Part shown: positions 5,399-9,434 of the stretch, piece after piece
How positions within the stretch are numbered: the stretch's first letter is position 1
Layout: each line of letters begins with the position of its first letter
Source: Rhodocyclaceae bacterium
Lineage (GTDB): Bacteria > Pseudomonadota > Gammaproteobacteria > Burkholderiales > Rhodocyclaceae
Direction: 5' to 3'
Length of the DNA stretch: 9,434 nucleotides
Assembly: GCA_023230455.1 (NCBI GenBank)
Contig: JALNXH010000047.1
Coordinates: 1-9,434, forward strand
The notes under the pieces: generated by a model
The model's input: the letters and a program-made list of their open reading frames with translations, nothing else
Database searches by the model: none
What the model was told of the DNA's origin: nothing
Program-made: the position numbers and the translations under genes

Positions 5399-6543
5399 AT
5401 TTTTCGCTGCGGATGGTTGATCCGGATTTTTCATCACGACTAACCGATGTGGTGATGGAACTGGAGCAACTGCGACAGCTTGAGCTTTCGGGCGATACGC
5501 CCGCGGCCATGTTCTTTCAGCTCAAGGACATTCTTCACACACTGGGAAGTCTGGGAACGGCCCGGTTCGGGGTTGATCACGCAACGCTGCTGGATTGTCT
5601 GGCCGGCAATGACGACAATTCGACGGCTGCCAGCGAGACGGTTCGGGAAATTCGCCATGTCGAACGGGCGATGGGCTACGTGGATGAAGTGCTGCACGCC
5701 GGCGGCGAAATCACGGAACGGTTGATCTGCGAGTTGCATCGGATATCGATGGATGGCCTGTCGCACGAGGGGGACAAAACTCCGGGGCAATATCGCGATG
5801 GCGAGGTACGTATCGTCGAATCATTGCATTTGCCTCCAGATCCCGTGCGCATAGCCGGGTTCATGCAGGAACTGGTCGAATTCATCAATCGGGCCGACGC
5901 CCCAAAATATGACCTGCTCAAAATGGCGCTCGCCAATCACCGCTTCTGCTGGATACATCCGTTCAACAACGGCAACGGCAGAGTGGTACGCCTGCTGAGT
6001 TACGCCATGATGATCAGGTCTGGCTTCAATGTGCAAGCCGGCGGACGGGCGCTTAATCCGACAGCCGTTTTCTGTACTGATCGCGTTACCAGTTACGCGA
6101 AACTATCGGCGGCCGATACGGGGAGCGATGCAGGCTTGCAGGCCTGGTGTCTGCATGTATTGAACGGGGTCCGTGACGAGCTGAAAAAGCTGGAATGCCT
6201 TACCCGATACGATTACCTGAGAGACGAAATACTCGAGCCGGCCCTGGCCTACTGCAAGGAACTGGAACTGATGACCGATCACGAAGAGGCCCTATTGGCG
6301 ATGGCGATTTCGCAGCGGAAGCTCATGGCATCCGACCTGGATGGCGTGCTCGCCGACATGACACCGTACCAGCGTTCGCATCAGCTTGCCCATTTGCTAG
6401 CTATCCACTGGATTCGACCGGTAGCGGAAGCCGCGGATACCTACACCATCAACTTCACCCGCAGCCCTTTGTTGCGCGGCGTGATCCACGCGTTGGAGCA
6501 GAAGGGCTTCGTCCCGCCTCTGGCGAAGGCGGCGCGCACCTAA
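5380..6543 (+). CDS. Fic-family protein adenylyltransferase (AMPylase), class II layout, inhibitory Glu replaced by Gly
   Basis: Fic proteins transfer AMP from ATP to hydroxyl side chains of target proteins. This 387-residue cytoplasmic protein carries the full catalytic motif HPFNNGNGRVVR (193-204), with catalytic His193, Asn199 and Arg201, and the target-docking flap GQYRDGEVRI (136-145). Residues about 295-380 look like a C-terminal winged-helix-like domain seen in long Fic proteins (SPLLRGVIHALEQKGFVP near the end). The N-terminal helix, where class II members have SARIEGN (the (S/T)xxxE(G/N) auto-inhibitory motif), reads here T60-A-R-F-G64-V65. The inhibitory Glu is thus Gly and the next Gly is Val. 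No toxin/antitoxin partner gene is adjacent. Start: ATG 5380 gives the full frame; ATG 5413 (residue 12, MVDPDFSSRL) is equally plausible because family similarity begins about there. It lies 87 bases after the mosaic protein gene and may be co-transcribed. Confidence 0.9.
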   Translation: MPPTFVDFSLRMVDPDFSSRLTDVVMELEQLRQLELSGDTPAAMFFQLKDILHTLGSLGTARFGVDHATLLDCLAGNDDNSTAASETVREIRHVERAMGYVDEVLHAGGEITERLICELHRISMDGLSHEGDKTPGQYRDGEVRIVESLHLPPDPVRIAGFMQELVEFINRADAPKYDLLKMALANHRFCWIHPFNNGNGRVVRLLSYAMMIRSGFNVQAGGRALNPTAVFCTDRVTSYAKLSAADTGSDAGLQAWCLHVLNGVRDELKKLECLTRYDYLRDEILEPALAYCKELELMTDHEEALLAMAISQRKLMASDLDGVLADMTPYQRSHQLAHLLAIHWIRPVAEAADTYTINFTRSPLLRGVIHALEQKGFVPPLAKAART

Positions 6544-8246
6544 AAACCGTAATAGACCGAAACATGGACGCGAAGATCGCCGGATTCCTTGCTTCCGCCC
6601 GCATCGATGACCCGCGCCAGATCGAAGCGCAGATTGAAGTTGCGCTGGATGTTCCAGCGCAAACCGGCGCCCAGGCTTGCGATCGAGCTTCTCTGTCTGG
6701 CTTCCCCGGCCAGCGGATTGTTCCCCGCCGCCGCGAAGTCGTAGAACACCAGGCCACGCAGGTTGCCCTCGCCGGGAATCAGTTTTCCTGCCAGGTTGGG
6801 CGAATAGAGTTCGAGATTGGCGACATAGCCGCTGTCGCGCACGATTTCCCGCTCCGGAAAGCCGCGGACGGCGGTCGCTCCGGCAATGCCGAATTGCTCG
6901 CCGGTGACCAAAGCCTCTGTCGTGTACTGTGCGTTGAAAGCGGCACGGACCTGCCAATTGTTCTCGAAGGCATTCACCAGACTGGCGCCAAGGCGAAGGA
7001 TTGCGTAATCGGCAGGCGCGCCATCGCCGCCATTCGGGCTCGGCCGCGCCAGATTGAAATCGCTGTCCCGGCCATGGTCCGCGCCCGGAAGATTGCGCGA
7101 CAGTGCGACGTAAAAGTCGGATATCCGCCCGGGCTGCGTCCAATTGCCGCTGTAGGCCACGCTGACCGGCCGTACGGTGACATCCACCGCCGCCGGCCCG
7201 CAGCCGGCCGCACCGAAAGCGCCCAGCGCGCAGTCGTTCTTGTAGGCGCGATAGTCGATGCCGTAGACGATCCGCTGCGAATACTCGCCGCGCCGTTCCA
7301 GCAGCTGGTTGTAGCGCAAGCCGAAAACGGTGCCCCGCCCGGAGAAACTGAGCGGCCCGGCGACCGTCTGCGCGGTGCCGGCGCTGACATCCGAGTAGGC
7401 AGCGATGAAATCCAGCGAATCGCCCCATGCATACAGCGGCAGACGATAGCTGGCGCTGTAGAGGCTGACCTGGTTTGCCTTTTCCGGCGATGTCACATAG
7501 TTGAAGGTGCCGACGTCGTCGCGATTGAACAGGTTGGCATCCTGCACGCCGACGCCGAGGCGAAAATCTCCGGTCTGCCGATTGCCGGTATTGTCGAACG
7601 TCAGAAAGGCCTTGAGCGGATGTACGTCGATGACATCGATGCTGGCATCCACCACCTCCGGCCTTGCGCCGGGGCGCAACACCACGTCCACCTGCTTGGC
7701 CGGGTTCTCGTTGGCAAGCTGCGCATTGGCCGAGATGTCGCCGGCTCGGGGCGCAACGCCTTCCGCGAGCGCCGGAAGGCTGGAGCGGATGTTCGCCTCA
7801 TCGAAAAAACGATTGCCGGCAATGGTGATCTTGCCGATCCGCGCCTCGACGACACGCAGAGTGACCACACCGCGGTCGAGATCCTGCTCGGGGGCAAGCA
7901 CCCAGACCACGCTGTAACCGCCGCGGCGATAGTGCTGTCGCAGCGCTTCGATGCCGCGCTGTACATCGGCATACCCGCGCTGCTTTCCGGTGAAGGGTTT
8001 GAGTACTGTTTCGATTTCATCCGGCTTGAGCAGCGTATTGCCCTCGATCCTGAATTGATCGATGTCGAAGCGTTCGCTCTGCCCCTGCGCAAAGGCAGGC
8101 GGCGCGGCCAGCAGCAGCGTCGCAACAATGCCGAGACAGTACATCATCGCCGCGACGCTGACGGCGGGCAGGCGATCCCAGTCCCCACTACACGCCCTGG
8201 ATGCGTCCCCGCGCCCCCCGTGGCTAACGACTTTCCTCCGGCTCAT
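6540..8246 (-). CDS. TpsB-family outer-membrane transporter (ShlB/FhaC/HecB type) of a two-partner secretion system
   Basis: This outer-membrane protein of the Omp85/TpsB group exports its partner TpsA adhesin. With the start at 8246 it has 568 residues. A hydrophobic segment at 32-50 is followed by AFA|Q (cleavage after about 53). POTRA domain 1 spans about 60-135 (FRIEGNTLL ... VVEARIG) and POTRA 2 about 136-206 (ITIAGNRFF). The 16-strand barrel fills the rest. Loop L6 has the signature VRGF (460-463), FYDFAAAG (501-508) matches the following conserved strand, and the chain ends in VSVYYGF with terminal Phe for BAM recognition. Start choice: ATG at 8246 overlaps the TpsA stop as ATGA and has AAGGGAG seven bases upstream. 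A longer frame from 8321 exists, but it would overlap TpsA by 79 bases. The 31-residue region before the hydrophobic core is unusually long; MM at residues 34-35 is an alternative start, although it would remove the positive n-region. Length and domain order are normal. Confidence 0.93.
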   Translation of the reverse strand: MSRRKVVSHGGRGDASRACSGDWDRLPAVSVAAMMYCLGIVATLLLAAPPAFAQGQSERFDIDQFRIEGNTLLKPDEIETVLKPFTGKQRGYADVQRGIEALRQHYRRGGYSVVWVLAPEQDLDRGVVTLRVVEARIGKITIAGNRFFDEANIRSSLPALAEGVAPRAGDISANAQLANENPAKQVDVVLRPGARPEVVDASIDVIDVHPLKAFLTFDNTGNRQTGDFRLGVGVQDANLFNRDDVGTFNYVTSPEKANQVSLYSASYRLPLYAWGDSLDFIAAYSDVSAGTAQTVAGPLSFSGRGTVFGLRYNQLLERRGEYSQRIVYGIDYRAYKNDCALGAFGAAGCGPAAVDVTVRPVSVAYSGNWTQPGRISDFYVALSRNLPGADHGRDSDFNLARPSPNGGDGAPADYAILRLGASLVNAFENNWQVRAAFNAQYTTEALVTGEQFGIAGATAVRGFPEREIVRDSGYVANLELYSPNLAGKLIPGEGNLRGLVFYDFAAAGNNPLAGEARQRSSIASLGAGLRWNIQRNFNLRFDLARVIDAGGSKESGDLRVHVSVYYGF

Positions 8247-9434
8247 TTTCCATCTCCCTTGCCGAATTGCTGCGGGAAGGCCCAGGTTTCGCAGAACCCG
8301 CCGCCGGAAACGGAATCGCAACCAGTCAAGCGTCGGCTCAAGCGCGAATTCAAATCGTTGGTACCCCGCATCACGTCGAACCCCGGGTCGGCGTTGTTCG
8401 GGTTGAGGGAGATGTGCCAGAAGTTGCCGGGGCGGTAATAGAACTCGTTGTCGATGACGCCAGCGAACACGACCTGCCCCGCGTTGAAACCCAAAACCGG
8501 CTCCGCCGCCGCACCGGTGATGGTGAGATTGTTCGGGGTATAGCCGAGGACGTAGTTGCTGCCGGCCGCAAGGCTGCCCTGAGCGATGGCGTACGGGCCG
8601 CCCAACGCACTTTCGCCGGGGGCGCGCACGAGCGCACCGGCAAGCACGCCAGCCGCCGTGTCGGCAATGCCGAGCGCGGGGTTGTTGACCAGCCCGGTAA
8701 CGGCAAAGGTCAATGCCGGATCGCTCGTACCGAAGAGCTTGTTCTGCGGGTTTGCAGCGACATCAAGCGCCGCCGGTGCGATGGCGAGATCGCTGCCGGT
8801 AAAACTGTTCAGGGAGTAATTGCCGCCGGCCGTCAAACTGCCCTGGACAATGGCGTAGGGGCCGCCCAAAACGCTCTCGCCGCCGGCGCGCGTGAGCGCA
8901 CCCGAGACCACGGTCGCCGCCGTATCGGCAATCGCGAGTGCCGGGTTATTCGCCAACCCGGTAACGCTGTAGCTCAACAGCGGATCGCTCGTGCCATAGA
9001 CTTTATTCTGCGGATTCGCCGCAATGCTTAGCGGCGCAGCGATGATGCTGAGATTGGCGCCGGTGTACGCGATGCTGTAGTTGCCGTTCGCCGCGAGCGT
9101 GCCCTGGGTGATGGCGTAGGGCCCGCCCAAAACGCTCTCGCCGCCGTTACGTGTGAGCCCTCCCGAGAACACGCTGGCGACAGTGTCGACGACGCCCAGC
9201 GCCGGATTGTTCACCAGCCCGATGGTGCCAAAGGTCAACGCCGGATCGCCCGTGCCGTAGACCTTGCTCTTGGCATCGGCGGTTACGCTCAGGGACACCG
9301 GGGTCACACCCAAAACGCCGTTGATATAGCTGATGGCGTAGTTCGTCGCACTCTGGCCGGAAGGAACGATGGCGTAGCTGCCGACGTTGGAAGCCGGTAC
9401 AGCCGCCGTAGCCAACGCCAACGATCCGGTCAGC
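8243..9434 (-). CDS. TpsA-type surface adhesin/hemagglutinin, C-terminal part with MBG repeats
   Basis: Only the last 396 residues are in the window; the gene enters from the right edge with an open frame, so a TTG at 9421 is not a real start. The visible part contains three consecutive MBG-type (YGX) beta domains of 87-88 residues, each with KVYGTxDPxLxFxxxGLxNN, GGESVLGGPYAI and QGxLxAxxNY, plus the end of a fourth at the right edge. Such domains form the stalk of filamentous-hemagglutinin-like adhesins. The last about 90 residues are different: FNAGQVVFAGVIDNEFYYRP, then an NPNNADPGFDVMRG segment and a cysteine pair, C-x8-C, whose second Cys is 16 residues from the end (GFCETWAFPQ). The N-terminal signal peptide and TPS secretion domain would lie outside the window. 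Its stop TGA shares bases with the TpsB start, so the two are translationally coupled partners. Confidence 0.88.
   Translation of the reverse strand, partial: LTGSLALATAAVPASNVGSYAIVPSGQSATNYAISYINGVLGVTPVSLSVTADAKSKVYGTGDPALTFGTIGLVNNPALGVVDTVASVFSGGLTRNGGESVLGGPYAITQGTLAANGNYSIAYTGANLSIIAAPLSIAANPQNKVYGTSDPLLSYSVTGLANNPALAIADTAATVVSGALTRAGGESVLGGPYAIVQGSLTAGGNYSLNSFTGSDLAIAPAALDVAANPQNKLFGTSDPALTFAVTGLVNNPALGIADTAAGVLAGALVRAPGESALGGPYAIAQGSLAAGSNYVLGYTPNNLTITGAAAEPVLGFNAGQVVFAGVIDNEFYYRPGNFWHISLNPNNADPGFDVMRGTNDLNSRLSRRLTGCDSVSGGGFCETWAFPQQFGKGDGK
8513..9289 (-). repeat. Three tandem MBG domain repeats (about 261-264 bases each)
   Basis: The units lie at roughly 9289-9032, 9028-8771 and 8767-8513. 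The KVYG/KLFG landmarks are spaced 87 and 88 residues apart. DNA identity is high in parts: cgcccaaaacgctctcgccg occurs in both of the first two units. This indicates expansion by duplication and gives material for homologous recombination that could change stalk length. Confidence 0.85.

Noticed and set aside
6397..7428. A 343-codon minus-strand frame inside the tpsB region
   Set aside because: It overlaps tpsB in another frame, is extremely Arg-rich, has no recognisable domain, and runs into the 3' end of fic.
6195..8438. A 747-codon open frame on the plus strand opposite tpsB
   Set aside because: It is antisense to a confidently identified TpsB gene and starts inside fic. Its translation is rich in Arg/Ala/Gly with no domain or periodicity. 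Long antisense frames are expected from GC-rich codon use.
8267..9031. A 254-codon plus-strand frame opposite the MBG repeats
   Set aside because: It only mirrors the repeat structure of the adhesin gene; the adhesin frame carries recognisable MBG landmarks.
8513..9289. A CRISPR-like array suggested by regular repeats
   Set aside because: The repeats are about 262 bases long, in frame, and encode MBG domains; there are no short repeats with unique spacers.

Overview
The window looks like a chromosomal segment of a Gram-negative bacterium, most likely a betaproteobacterium. The evidence is moderately GC-rich coding, an outer-membrane-type beta-barrel protein, a complete TpsB transporter, and a PAS sequence of a type I associate with betaproteobacterial hybrid sensor kinases. 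The taxon is an inference; there is no rRNA or other marker gene here.

Left part (1-1975, all on the minus strand). The left edge holds the PAS part of a sensor protein that runs off the window. It appears to be 5'-truncated: the tail of a PAC motif adjoins, in another frame, a decayed CheY-like receiver domain. Next is a complete stand-alone flavin disulfide reductase of the dihydrolipoamide dehydrogenase family. A 493-base divergent intergenic region follows, carrying a small palindromic repeat fragment.

Middle part (2469-6543, all on the plus strand, gaps of about 50-90 bases). There are four genes: an outer-membrane beta-barrel candidate, a 109-residue secreted Gly-rich protein, a 519-residue secreted mosaic protein, and a full-length Fic-family AMPylase. 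The mosaic protein has two copies of an SdrD/carboxypeptidase-regulatory-like module, FG-GAP-like and cadherin-like motif fragments, and a Gly-Pro-Met tail. The first three look like a co-expressed cell-surface set. The Fic protein has an intact catalytic motif, but the Glu of its N-terminal auto-inhibitory motif is Gly. It lies behind a strong hairpin that covers the ribosome binding site of a 19-codon upstream ORF.

Right part (9434-6540, minus strand). This is a two-partner secretion operon: the C-terminal end of a large TpsA-type adhesin with MBG repeats and a C-terminal cysteine pair, coupled by an ATGA overlap to its TpsB outer-membrane transporter. The transporter gene ends tail to tail with fic, with a 4-base overlap of stop codons.

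Two parts look most worth pursuing: the envelope-protein/Fic cluster, which I cannot match to a named system, and the apparently de-repressed Fic enzyme. No tRNA, rRNA, CRISPR array, transposase or integrase was seen.
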